From an uncultured Lachnospiraceae bacterium (GTDB lineage: Bacteria; Bacillota; Clostridia; Lachnospirales; Lachnospiraceae), in contig CAMJAP010000004.1 of NCBI GenBank assembly GCA_946403625.1, positions 1-64,000 on the forward strand: DNA of 64,000 nucleotides, written 5' to 3'. Of the stretch, positions 30,661-40,397 are shown piece by piece (the stretch's first letter is position 1; each line of letters starts with the position of its first letter). The position numbers and the translations under genes are program-made. The notes beneath the pieces are model-generated. The model worked only from the letters and a program-made list of their open reading frames with translations. It made no database searches and was not told the origin of the DNA.

Positions 30661-31820
30661 TATGCTGCCTCCTTTCCGCTTTTGCGAAAGATCAGTCGAT
30701 AGTTGATAAAGAATTCACTGCCCAGGATAAAGAACAGGATGATACCGATGATCATCTGAGAAGCATAATCGTTCAGTTTGCATTTGGATGCGATCTCTCC
30801 GGCACCGCTGTCCAGAAACGCCAACAGCAAGGAGATCAGCAGCATCGTAAAGGTATTAAACTTTGCAAGCCATGCCACGATGATCGCCGTAAATCCGCGT
30901 CCGCCTGCCGTGGATGTGGATATGGTGTGCGAAGCACCGCTCACGGCAATGCATCCGGCCAGGCCGCATACCGCACCGGAAAGCAACAGAGTTCGGATGA
31001 TCACGGCGCCGACATTGATCCCGGCATAGCGTGCGGTATTCTCCGATTCACCCACCACCGCGATCTCATAGCCGTGCTTGGTATAACGCAGATAAACAAA
31101 CATAAAGACGGTCAGCAACAGCACCAGCACAACGTTCAGAAAATATTGTGTTCCCAGTACCGTCGGAAACCACCCTGCCCGTGTATTCTGATTGATCACG
31201 CCTACCGTGTTGGAGCCAAAAGGATTTTCCCATTTGGCAACGGCGAACGATGTCAGCTGGATCGCCACATAGTTCATCATCAGGGTAAACAGTGTTTCGT
31301 TGGTATTCCATTTTGCCTTGAACAGTGCCGGAAGAAACGCCCACAGCGCTCCGGCCAGCATACTCGCACAAAACATCACCGCAAACAATACCGGGCTCGG
31401 CAGATCTTTTAAATAGATCATACAGCCGGCAGTCACAATACCTCCGACCAAAACCTGGCCTTCCGCTCCGATGTTCCAAAAACGCATGCGAAATGCCGGT
31501 GCCAGCCCCACCGCAATGCATGTCAGCATCAGCATTTCCTTCACCGTGGACCAGATACGGGTTCGGGTTCCGAAAGCACCGGAGATCATGGTCTCGTATA
31601 CGGTGATCGGATTGTATTTGGTAATGGCATAGATCACAATGGCGCTCACCAGCAAAGCCAGTACAATACCCGTTAAGCGTACGGCGATCCTTTGCGCAAA
31701 TTTCATATCTTCCCGCTTTACGATGCGGACGATCGGTTCCTTGAGCGGCTTGGGCTCGTGCACGGCAGGTGCTTCGTTTTCTTCGAGTTCTGTCGTTGCT
31801 GTCTTTTTCTCTTCCGTCAT
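30660..31820 (-). CDS. BMP-type nucleoside ABC transporter permease (NupP/YufP-like)
   Basis: 'AFRMRFWNIGAEGQVLVGGI'; multiple TMs. Confidence 0.88.
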   Translation of the reverse strand: MTEEKKTATTELEENEAPAVHEPKPLKEPIVRIVKREDMKFAQRIAVRLTGIVLALLVSAIVIYAITKYNPITVYETMISGAFGTRTRIWSTVKEMLMLTCIAVGLAPAFRMRFWNIGAEGQVLVGGIVTAGCMIYLKDLPSPVLFAVMFCASMLAGALWAFLPALFKAKWNTNETLFTLMMNYVAIQLTSFAVAKWENPFGSNTVGVINQNTRAGWFPTVLGTQYFLNVVLVLLLTVFMFVYLRYTKHGYEIAVVGESENTARYAGINVGAVIIRTLLLSGAVCGLAGCIAVSGASHTISTSTAGGRGFTAIIVAWLAKFNTFTMLLISLLLAFLDSGAGEIASKCKLNDYASQMIIGIILFFILGSEFFINYRLIFRKSGKEAA

Positions 31821-33394
31821 TTTGCCGCTCCTTCCTCTGATTTTTTCGCAGTTTTCTTTTTGGGCGCGGAATCATTTTGCAATTTGGTCATTCGCAAGCC
31901 GACCTCTTCTTTCTTGGCCGTTCTGCCGTCCAAGATACCGTTGACTTTGCCGCCGCACAGCACGAGGATGCGGTCGCACAGTTCCATCAGCACGTCCAGG
32001 TCTTCTCCCACATAGATGACTGCCACGCCTTTCATCTTCTGCTCATTCAGCAGATGATAGATGGTATAGGAGGTGTTGATATCCAGACCACGCACCGCAT
32101 ACGCCGTCATCAGAACCGTCGGATTCTCTGCGATCTCACGCCCGACCAGCACCTTCTGTACATTACCGCCGGAAAGCCTGCGTACCGGTGTAGAGATCCC
32201 GGGTGTCACTACCCCGAGTTCCTCGCGGATCTTTTCCGCCAGTTCCTTCGGATGCTTTTTCCCGACAAAAAACGACTTACCGCTGCGGTAGTCTTTCAGC
32301 ATCATATTTTCCGCCATGCCCATGGTGCCCACCAGGCCCATACCCAGACGGTCTTCCGGGACGAACGAAAGGTGCACGCCCAGATCACGGATCTGTCTTG
32401 GTGTCTTTCCCAGCAGAGGGATCTTTTCTTCCGCATCCGGCAGAAAATAATCGATCTGTGCTTCCGGCGCGGCACTCTGCAGTCCGGCGATGGCTTCCAG
32501 CAATTCCTTTTGACCGTTCCCGGAAACGCCGGCGATGCCCAGGATCTCACCACCGTACACGTTAAAGCTCACATCGTCCAAAACTTTCACACCTTCCGCG
32601 TTATAGCAGGTGAGATTTTGGATCGTCAGCCGCTTCTTCTTGTCCTTTACTTCCGGACGTTCGATATTTAATTCCACTTTTTCGCCGACCATCATTTCCG
32701 TCAGGATCGATTCATCGGCTTTTGCAGTTTCGATGGTATCGATATAGGCGCCCTTTCGCAGGATCGCCACACGGTCACTGACCGAGAGCACCTCATGCAG
32801 TTTATGCGTGATGATGATCACGGTCTTTCCGTCTTCTTTCATATTGCGGATCACGGCAAACAGTTTTTCCGTTTCCTGCGGCGTCAGCACGGCGGTAGGC
32901 TCATCGAGGATCAGTATCCTGGCGCCGCGGTACAATACCTTTATGATCTCGAGCGTCTGTTTTTCGGAAACGCTCATATCATACACTTTTTTCTCCGGAT
33001 CCATGCGAAAACCGTATTTTTCACAGATCCACCGCATGCTTTCCGCGATTTCCTTGCGGTTTAGTTTTTTATGTGAATCAATGCCGATCACCAGATTTTC
33101 GGCTGCCGTAAAGACATCTACGAGTTTGAAGTGCTGGTGAACCATTCCGATCCCCAGTTCATAAGCATCCTTCGGATCGCGAATGGTTACTTTGTTCCCG
33201 TCTACGAAGATCTCACCGCCGTCCGGATAGTAGATCCCGGAAAGCATATTCATCAGAGTGGTCTTTCCGCTGCCGTTTTCCCCCAGCAACGATAGGATCT
33301 CTCCTTTTCGGATCTCCATGGTCACATCATCGTTTGCAACAACGGAGCCAAAGGTTTTGGTCACATGTTTTAATGCAATTGCCGTTTCCGCCAT
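31817..33394 (-). CDS. BMP-type nucleoside ABC transporter ATPase (tandem NBDs, NupO/YufO-like)
   Basis: NBD1 'LGENGSGKTTLMNMLSG', 'SEKQTLEIIKVLYRGARILILDEPTAVLTP'; NBD2 'GVSGNGQKELLEAIAG', 'LSGGNVQKVLVGREI'. Confidence 0.92.
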   Translation of the reverse strand: MAETAIALKHVTKTFGSVVANDDVTMEIRKGEILSLLGENGSGKTTLMNMLSGIYYPDGGEIFVDGNKVTIRDPKDAYELGIGMVHQHFKLVDVFTAAENLVIGIDSHKKLNRKEIAESMRWICEKYGFRMDPEKKVYDMSVSEKQTLEIIKVLYRGARILILDEPTAVLTPQETEKLFAVIRNMKEDGKTVIIITHKLHEVLSVSDRVAILRKGAYIDTIETAKADESILTEMMVGEKVELNIERPEVKDKKKRLTIQNLTCYNAEGVKVLDDVSFNVYGGEILGIAGVSGNGQKELLEAIAGLQSAAPEAQIDYFLPDAEEKIPLLGKTPRQIRDLGVHLSFVPEDRLGMGLVGTMGMAENMMLKDYRSGKSFFVGKKHPKELAEKIREELGVVTPGISTPVRRLSGGNVQKVLVGREIAENPTVLMTAYAVRGLDINTSYTIYHLLNEQKMKGVAVIYVGEDLDVLMELCDRILVLCGGKVNGILDGRTAKKEEVGLRMTKLQNDSAPKKKTAKKSEEGAAK

Positions 33395-33499
33395 AAGTAT
33401 CCCTTTCTGGTTTTGTCCGTTTTTCTCAAAATAGTTCCGGAAACATCACAAGAAACATTGTAATGCATAACACCGAAAAAAGAAACAAAAAACGAAAAC

Positions 33500-33528
33500 A
33501 AAAAAGGGAACGTAGCGATACGTTCCCT
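33500..33528 (-). terminator. Terminator/attenuator hairpin between the BMP gene and the ATPase gene
   Basis: AGGGAACGTA-gcga-TACGTTCCCT (33505-33528) followed by T run on minus strand. Confidence 0.8.
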
Positions 33529-33545
33529 TCAACGCGTTTTTTGCT

Positions 33546-34826
33546 TTATTCTGCGGTCAGTTCCTTGATACCGTCGATACGCAGATCAAAGGAAGGTGCG
33601 GCACGCAGTTCGGATTCGTGGAAGTAGCCGTCCCAGATGGCTTCCTTGTCTTCCTCGTCCTCATTGTCAAAGTCGCCGTTCATATCTACCTTATGGCTGT
33701 CGATCTTTGCGCCGCCCACCGTAAAGCTGTCGGTGGAGAATACATGCAGGCTGCCGTCTTTGATCGCAGCGATGGTCTCGTCTACCTTTGCCTGTGTGCC
33801 TTCTGCTGCAGCAGAGCCCAGTGCGGTGATCGCTACCGCATCTGCGGAATAGCCCTTCGCCCAGTCAGTCGGGATCTTTTCACCGTTTACCAGCGCGGTA
33901 AATGCATCGGTGTAGTATACGGACCAGTTGTTGGTTGCAGAGGTCAGTGCTGCATCCGGAGCAACATTCAGCATATCTACGTTATAACCTACGGAATATA
34001 CCGGCTTGCCCTGTGCGTTGGCTGCCTGGATGGCTGCCGGAGCACCGGTGGAATCTGCGTGCTGGCCGATGATCACACAGCCGTCTGCCATCAGTGCATT
34101 GGCAGCTTCGCCTTCGGCTGCGATATCAAACCAGGAATTGGTATAGGTCACTTCCATGGAAACATTCTGGTATACGGACTGTACGCCCAGGAAGAATGCG
34201 GTATAACCGGAAACCACCTCTGCATACGGATAAGCGCCGACATAACCGATCAAGACATTGCCGTCCGCATCGTAGTTTGCATCGGTAAGCGCACCGTTAT
34301 CTACCAGTTCGGCAACCTTCATGCCGGCAACTACACCGGATACATAACGAGATTCGTAAACGCTGGTAAATGCGTTGGAGAAATTGGACAGTCCGCTCAT
34401 AGCTGCGGTATCACCGGTCATTGCAACAAACTGTACATCTGCATACTCACCGGCTGCCTGCTGCATAAAGGACTGATGGCCGTAGCTGTTGGAGAAAACT
34501 GCCTTGCATCCCTGATCTACCAGGTCAACGGCTGCTTCGTAGCAGGATTCGTCTTCCGGTACGGAGTATTTCCAAAGAATGTTGTCTTCGGAGATGCCTA
34601 CATTGGCTGCTGCTTTTTTAATGCCGTCAATGTGTGCGTAGGTATATCCTTCGTTCTCATCACCGACCAGGATCACGCCGACTTTCACATCGGATGCCGC
34701 GGTAGCCGTACCGCCGTTTTCCGTCTGTGCCGGCGTATTGCCTGCCGGAGCCGGTGTTTCGCCGCAGGCAGCAAGCGATGCTGTCATAACGGTAGCCATT
34801 AACATAGATACCAGTTTCTTTTTCAT
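33546..34826 (-). CDS. BMP family ABC transporter substrate-binding lipoprotein
   Basis: Lipobox 'SLAACGE'; 'KVGVILVGDENEGYTYAHIDGIKKA'. Confidence 0.92.
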   Translation of the reverse strand: MKKKLVSMLMATVMTASLAACGETPAPAGNTPAQTENGGTATAASDVKVGVILVGDENEGYTYAHIDGIKKAAANVGISEDNILWKYSVPEDESCYEAAVDLVDQGCKAVFSNSYGHQSFMQQAAGEYADVQFVAMTGDTAAMSGLSNFSNAFTSVYESRYVSGVVAGMKVAELVDNGALTDANYDADGNVLIGYVGAYPYAEVVSGYTAFFLGVQSVYQNVSMEVTYTNSWFDIAAEGEAANALMADGCVIIGQHADSTGAPAAIQAANAQGKPVYSVGYNVDMLNVAPDAALTSATNNWSVYYTDAFTALVNGEKIPTDWAKGYSADAVAITALGSAAAEGTQAKVDETIAAIKDGSLHVFSTDSFTVGGAKIDSHKVDMNGDFDNEDEEDKEAIWDGYFHESELRAAPSFDLRIDGIKELTAE

Positions 34827-34887
34827 AGTTGTCCTCCTAAAATGTGTATCCCGGGAGTTTGTACAGCAGAATATACAAGAATCCCGT

Positions 34888-34931
34888 CACAATATTGTCA
34901 ATATGTATAATAAACCATGGTCAATATTGTG
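34888..34931. promoter_or_regulatory. Candidate operator region upstream of the nucleoside transporter operon
   Basis: Two CAATATTG palindromes (34890-34897, 34922-34929) with outer inverted CACAATATTG...CAATATTGTG, 32 bp apart. Confidence 0.35.
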
Positions 34932-35073
34932 TAAATGTCAAAAAGTAACGATATTCGGTTATTTTATGGCTGATTTTCATGAAATTCTGATAAAAGACAA
35001 CAACAGAAAAACGCACCACATCAATAAGATATAGCGCGCCCTTCCTCCCTTCTAATGCCCGAAGGCACTAAAG

Positions 35074-35405
35074 TGGACCTGGCGGGATTTGAACCCGCGT
35101 CCGAAACATCCGCCCCTGCCCTTCTACCATCGTAGTCAGTGGATTAACATTCCCTCTGCCGCCCCGTCACAGACACCGTAGCGGTTTCAGTAGCTTCATA
35201 GATCAGCCGTATGAGCAAAGCTTAACATACGCGTTTCCTACAAACCGATGCCCTGACCCTGTCGTGTAGGTGCGTCAGGCAGGACAGCTGCCCTTAGGCA
35301 GCGAGTGCTAAATTATCTTCAGCGTTTAGTTTAATTTTGGTATTTAACGCATACCTGCGGATGGCTTCTTCAGCTTAAGATACCCCGTCGAAACCTGTCA
35401 AGCCC
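35074..35405 (-). ncRNA. ssrA: Transfer-messenger RNA (tmRNA)
   Basis: Minus strand starts GGGCTTGACAGGTTTCGACGGGG and ends GCGGGTTCAAATCCCGCCAGGTCCA; acceptor stem pairs; predicted tag AEDNLALAA-stop; adjacent to smpB. CCA not encoded. Confidence 0.93.
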
Positions 35406-35607
35406 ATATGTTTTTGTAAGGTACAGTGCATTTGGTATCATACCTTATGCGATTGTATTCGTCAACATCTGTTTGACTGTTTCTATATTCAGTATATCGG
35501 ATTATAACGGAAAATCAATAAGTCGCATAACCGATCTTTTATGACTCATGTGCCCCGAAAACCCGCATGAAACGGGCATTTTTCCGCATGAGCCCCTACC
35601 CTGAATA

Positions 35608-36081
35608 TTAGAGATTTTTTACCTTAAAATCTCGTTCTACTTCACGTCTCGCATCCTTCTTTGCGATGTCCTGACGCTTATCATAATTCTTTTTACCCTT
35701 TGCCAATCCGATCTCGATCTTGGCGCGCCCGTCCTTAAAATACACCTGCAGCGGCATAATGGTGATACCCTTTTCCGCCGTATCGCCGATCAGTTTGTTG
35801 ATCTCGGATTTGTGCAACAGCAGCTTACGTACCCGCAGCGGATCCCGGTTAAAGATATTGCCCTGCTCGTAAGGGCTGATGTTCATACCGACCACATAAA
35901 CCTCTCCGTTATCGATACGAACATACGCCTCTTTAATGCTGCATTTGCCGGCCCGCAGGCTCTTCACTTCCGTTCCCACCAAGGAAATGCCGGCTTCGTA
36001 TTTTTCCAGAATAAAATAATCGTGATATGCCTTTTTATTATTTGCGACGAGCTTTATTCCGCTTGACTGACTTTTTCCCAT
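35608..36081 (-). CDS. smpB: SsrA-binding protein
   Basis: '[45 protein letters not shown]'. ATG at 36081. Confidence 0.97.
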   Translation of the reverse strand: MGKSQSSGIKLVANNKKAYHDYFILEKYEAGISLVGTEVKSLRAGKCSIKEAYVRIDNGEVYVVGMNISPYEQGNIFNRDPLRVRKLLLHKSEINKLIGDTAEKGITIMPLQVYFKDGRAKIEIGLAKGKKNYDKRQDIAKKDARREVERDFKVKNL

Positions 36082-38227
36082 GATCTGTATCCTCATTCTC
36101 CCAACACAGCGCAAAATCGATGGTACGCAGCACGGTATCCACATCCGCTACCGTGATATGCACGTGTTCGCCCAATCGAAAACGCCGTTTCGTATATCGT
36201 CCTACCAAAGCATATTCCTTTTCGGAATAATCAAAATCATCGCCCGGGATCTTGGAGATCGGCACCATACCTTCTACCGTGTTCGGTAAGGCCACATACA
36301 TGCCCCATCCGGTCACGCCGCTGATCTGGCCTTCAAATGCCTCTCCAATATGGTTCTCCATATAAAGTGCCATCATCAGCTTATCGGTATCGCGCTCGGC
36401 ATCCACCGCACGCCGTTCCCGATCCGAGCACTGTTTTGCCACCTTCGGCAGCAGCTTCTCATAATGAGAGATCCGTTTGGCTCCCAGTTTGCCATGCATC
36501 TCTTCTTTCAGGATACGATGGATCTGCAGATCGGAATACCGACGGATCGGCGATGTAAAATGCGTATATTCCGTAGCGGCCAGGCCGAAATGTCCGACAC
36601 AATCCACATCATAGCGCGCCTGCTTCATACAGCGCAGCGCCAGCGTACGGATCATATCTTCCTCCGGACGCCCTTCGATGCCTGCCAGCATCATCTGGAT
36701 CTCCTTGGGTTTGATCTTTTCGGCTTTGCCTTTCGCATGATAACCGAAACCGGCCAGCAATGTCAACAGATCCTCGATACGGTCGGCATCCGGTGTTTCG
36801 TGGATACGATACAAAAACGGATAGCCCTGTTCGTGCATATGCGCCGCTACCGTCTCGTTGGCCGATAACATAAACTGCTCGATCATGCCCGTTGCGGCAT
36901 TTCGTTCGTAGGCTTTGATATCCGTTACATTTCCGTTTTTGTCCAAAAGGATCTTGCTCTCCGGCAGATCAAAATCGATGGAACCGCGCTTGGTACGCAT
37001 GCGCTTCAGGATATTTGCAAGTGTATTCATCTTGCGGAACATACCCACCAGCGGTTTGTATTCCTTGATAAGCGCTTCATCGCCGTCCAGAATGCCTGCT
37101 ACTGCGGTATAGGTCATACGGCGGTCCACATGGATCACGCTCTCACAGATCTCATATTCCTTGATCACACCGTTACGGCCGATGCGCATAATGCAACTCA
37201 TGGCCAATCGGTCTTCCCCGGCATTTAAGGAACAGATGCCGTTGGACAGGCGCTCCGGCAGCATGGGGATCACGCGATCCGCCAGATATACGCTGTTGCC
37301 GCGCTCCAATGCCTCTTTATCCAGATCATCCTCTTCTTTCACATAATGGCTGACATCCGCGATGTGTACGCCCAAAATGTAATCCCGATTGTCCGTTTCC
37401 AAAGATACCGCATCGTCCAGATCCTTGGTATCCTCACCGTCGATGGTCACCATCTTTACATTGCGCAGGTCCTTACGCCCTTTGATCTCCTTGGCTTTTA
37501 CCTTTTCCGGGATCTCTTCGGACAGTTTGATCACCGCCTCGGAAAAAGTGGTCGGCAGTTCGTAACCGCGTACGATGGCCGAGATATCCACGCCCGGATC
37601 TCCGGTATTGCCGATCACTTCGATGATCTCGCCGGAGGGACGATGTGCGTTGTCTCCGTAATGGGTGATGGTCGCAACGACTTTCTGGCCGTCGGTTGCC
37701 CCATGGCTTTCCTTTTTCGGAATATGTATGTCATCCGCAATTTTCTGATTGTCCGGCACCACAAAACCGAATCCCCGCTGTTCGCGGTAGGTTCCGATCA
37801 CTTCTTTGATGCCGCGCTCGAGGATCTTTACAACCCGGCCTTCCGGTTTGCGACCGTTACCGCGCAGTACTTCCACATTGACGGTATCTTTATGAAACGC
37901 GCCGTTTAACATATTGTGCGAGATAAAAATATCCTGTTCCAGCCCCTCTACCTCAACAAAGCCGAATCCTTTGCGATTCGTGACCAGTTTGCCGGTATAG
38001 ATCTCGTTGGAAGAACGATGCACTTTTCGTTCGGTCTTTTTCTTTGCCTTTTTCAGCGCGGATTTTTTCGGCAGTTCCAGGTCTTCGAGCATCACCACGC
38101 CGTACTTTTGGGTTTCTTTCTTCGTTTCTTTCCCGGTTACCTTTTTCGTTTCTTTTTTCGCTGCCTTTTTTACGCTGACTGTTTCGATGTTCTTTTTTGT
38201 CTTTTTCGTCTTTTCTTTCTTTCCCAT
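36038..38227 (-). CDS. rnr: Ribonuclease R
   Basis: '[18 protein letters not shown]', RNB domain, C-terminal S1; lysine-rich N-terminus. Overlaps the smpB start. Confidence 0.95.
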   Translation of the reverse strand: MGKKEKTKKTKKNIETVSVKKAAKKETKKVTGKETKKETQKYGVVMLEDLELPKKSALKKAKKKTERKVHRSSNEIYTGKLVTNRKGFGFVEVEGLEQDIFISHNMLNGAFHKDTVNVEVLRGNGRKPEGRVVKILERGIKEVIGTYREQRGFGFVVPDNQKIADDIHIPKKESHGATDGQKVVATITHYGDNAHRPSGEIIEVIGNTGDPGVDISAIVRGYELPTTFSEAVIKLSEEIPEKVKAKEIKGRKDLRNVKMVTIDGEDTKDLDDAVSLETDNRDYILGVHIADVSHYVKEEDDLDKEALERGNSVYLADRVIPMLPERLSNGICSLNAGEDRLAMSCIMRIGRNGVIKEYEICESVIHVDRRMTYTAVAGILDGDEALIKEYKPLVGMFRKMNTLANILKRMRTKRGSIDFDLPESKILLDKNGNVTDIKAYERNAATGMIEQFMLSANETVAAHMHEQGYPFLYRIHETPDADRIEDLLTLLAGFGYHAKGKAEKIKPKEIQMMLAGIEGRPEEDMIRTLALRCMKQARYDVDCVGHFGLAATEYTHFTSPIRRYSDLQIHRILKEEMHGKLGAKRISHYEKLLPKVAKQCSDRERRAVDAERDTDKLMMALYMENHIGEAFEGQISGVTGWGMYVALPNTVEGMVPISKIPGDDFDYSEKEYALVGRYTKRRFRLGEHVHITVADVDTVLRTIDFALCWENEDTDHGKKSVKRNKARRK

Positions 38228-38272
38228 TTCTCTTCTTTCTCTGATGTTATGCATTGCAATGATCGTAATATG

Positions 38273-38298
38273 AAAAACCCCGCTGTTGTCAGCGGGGC
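38273..38298 (-). terminator. Rho-independent terminator between secG and rnr
   Basis: CCCCGCTG-ttgt-CAGCGGGG (38278-38297) followed by TTTTT on minus strand. Confidence 0.85.
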
Positions 38299-38304
38299 TC
38301 GTTC

Positions 38305-38547
38305 TCAAAATCTGGAAACATTCAGGACTGCCGCAAGCACGATCGCTATCACCGCAAATACACGGGTCAGCAAAATCATCATGCCTTCACGCGAACGACC
38401 TTTGTTCTTGCTCCAATAGGTATCTCCCGAGGAAGAAGAACCGGTCAGACCGCCGATGCCCTGATCACGCCCCTTCTGTGCTAAAATGATCACACAGAGT
38501 GCTACACATACTATGATAAAAATTATTGTTAAAGCTGTCCGTAACAT
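38305..38547 (-). CDS. secG: Preprotein translocase subunit SecG
   Basis: Two TMs, 'VIILAQKGRDQGIGGLTGSSSSGDTYWSKNKGRSREGMM'. Confidence 0.92.
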   Translation of the reverse strand: MLRTALTIIFIIVCVALCVIILAQKGRDQGIGGLTGSSSSGDTYWSKNKGRSREGMMILLTRVFAVIAIVLAAVLNVSRF

Positions 38548-38631
38548 GAAAAACCTCCACAAAAATGTGTTTCTTTAGCAATTCATACCAAACATTCGCA
38601 TATTAACATAAAATCGAATGCATTGCAAGCA

Positions 38632-40368
38632 TTATTTCGAAATCTCTACTTTGCCGACAATATCAGGATGGGTCGGATCACCTTCGTATTCCTCCTTTGT
38701 AGTCGGACGAATATCGTAGATATGTACCGTCTGATCCCTTCCCGCCATATTGTACAATTCGCTGGTATCCGAATTCGTCTGCAACACAAATCTTCCGCAG
38801 CCGTCGCACGAAAAGGTGACCATATTGGCGGAATTCACATAGTAAACATAGGCATCCAGTTCATTATTGTTCTTGCTCTGTCTGCGGATCTGTGCCTGTT
38901 TGGCCAGTCTTTCGGCTTCCAGCAGATCATGCAGTTCGGTTTCGTAAGGAACGATGATATCGATATCCCGTCCCTCGATCACGCCTTTGACACGATAATA
39001 CATATCGGCTTCGGACTGCGGCGGAACCTGATATAACTGCATATCCGTATTCATATAAATGAGGAACACGATATCCTTCGTTCCGTGGCGCAAACCATCC
39101 ACCGGATACCAGGTTTTAAACTCACTTCCGAGGGTGATCCCCGGCATCCCTGCCACGGCATCGATTCCCTTCATCACTTCTTCGTAATAAGGGTTATCAT
39201 CAACGATCAACAGTCCCCAGGAATTTACCAGATAATCGGTACCTATGTATCTCTCGGCTTCGATTTCCGGTATGGGTACGGTGACGACCGGCATTCCGGG
39301 AGTATCCTGTGACGGGATCTCATCTTTCACCGTTTCCTGTGTGGTCAACGCCGGCGAAGTATTCTCTCCCTTCTGAGCGGTGACCTTCAGAATGTTGCTG
39401 ACCCGGGTATATTCCCCATGATAGATCGCGTTCATATAGATCTCATTGTCATGGCCGTCCAAAACCAGCGGATTGTCCATGGTCTGATCCTTCATCGAAC
39501 GATCCAGTCGCAATTCGCCGTCGATGTAATAACGCATACTCAGATTCTCCAGCTCGACACCGTTCGCCGGCCCGTCCCAGCGGATGTATCCGTCATCATC
39601 ATAGCGGATCGTATAGATGGATTCCACCAGTTCTTCCTCGGTCGCCAGTTCTGCGCCGCCGTCAATATCATACAGCATACCGGAATTGGGATAACACCGT
39701 ATCGTATGTCCGGAAAGTTCACAGAGGCAGGGTTTCAATGCTTCATATTCTTCCGCGGAAATCTGACAGATGGGTATTCCTTTCTCATCTTCCAGGTAAT
39801 ATTCCGTAATCCTGGCAGTACCTGTGTGGCCTCTTGTGCTACCTCTCTCGGTAAAAGTCCTGCTTTCCGCCAGGACGATCCGGTCTTCGATCACCGTGAT
39901 GGGTTGCTCATCCAGATCTCTTTTAACGGCATCCCGTAAAAGAAGTATCTGATTTGTTTTGGATTCGGTAGATACAATAATTTTTCCCGCCTGAATTTCA
40001 ACGCCGGTCAGGCGAAGGGGCACGGCCGTTAAACTAAGTGCCAGACCGATTCCTGCAAGTACCAGGATCGGAAAAGGTTTGATCTCCTGATTATTGACCC
40101 GAAGATAGATCGTTCCCAACAAGACCAGAAATGCAGGCAATCCGATCAAAAGCAGTAATTGCACCGATAACAGGATCCCCAGAAAACGGTACATCTGGTT
40201 AAGCCCTTCTTCCCCGGTCATAACTGCAGGCCGGAAATTGTAACCGGCATTGCTGACATAATAAACCATTGCTGCGCCACCGATAAAGCCGATCCCGACC
40301 AACACATAAAACAGCCAGTCCGTTTTTTTCGATGCCGCCTGCCCGTTTTCGTTTTCCATCAAACCCAT
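38632..40368 (-). CDS. Hypothetical membrane protein, N-terminal TM helices and large beta-rich region
   Basis: Three hydrophobic N-terminal segments; no family recognised. Confidence 0.65.
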   Translation of the reverse strand: MGLMENENGQAASKKTDWLFYVLVGIGFIGGAAMVYYVSNAGYNFRPAVMTGEEGLNQMYRFLGILLSVQLLLLIGLPAFLVLLGTIYLRVNNQEIKPFPILVLAGIGLALSLTAVPLRLTGVEIQAGKIIVSTESKTNQILLLRDAVKRDLDEQPITVIEDRIVLAESRTFTERGSTRGHTGTARITEYYLEDEKGIPICQISAEEYEALKPCLCELSGHTIRCYPNSGMLYDIDGGAELATEEELVESIYTIRYDDDGYIRWDGPANGVELENLSMRYYIDGELRLDRSMKDQTMDNPLVLDGHDNEIYMNAIYHGEYTRVSNILKVTAQKGENTSPALTTQETVKDEIPSQDTPGMPVVTVPIPEIEAERYIGTDYLVNSWGLLIVDDNPYYEEVMKGIDAVAGMPGITLGSEFKTWYPVDGLRHGTKDIVFLIYMNTDMQLYQVPPQSEADMYYRVKGVIEGRDIDIIVPYETELHDLLEAERLAKQAQIRRQSKNNNELDAYVYYVNSANMVTFSCDGCGRFVLQTNSDTSELYNMAGRDQTVHIYDIRPTTKEEYEGDPTHPDIVGKVEISK

Positions 40369-40397
40369 TGCACATCCCCCTTTGTGTGGCTAATGTT

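Noticed and set aside
32000-32170. Unusual Walker B region of NBD2 in the nucleoside ABC ATPase ('LMTAYAVRGLDI')
   Set aside because: NBD2 in RbsA/NupO-type ATPases is commonly non-canonical; not strong enough as a finding.
33618-34802. 394-aa plus-strand ORF antisense to the BMP lipoprotein
   Set aside because: Antisense to a well-supported gene; Cys-rich artefactual composition.
34827-35040. Purine riboswitch upstream of the nucleoside transporter/xpt operon
   Set aside because: Searched by eye for the conserved core; not seen. A covariance scan would settle it.
35560-35600. Terminator after smpB (cccg-catgaaa-cggg)
   Set aside because: Stem only 4-5 bp and weak T run; left uncalled.
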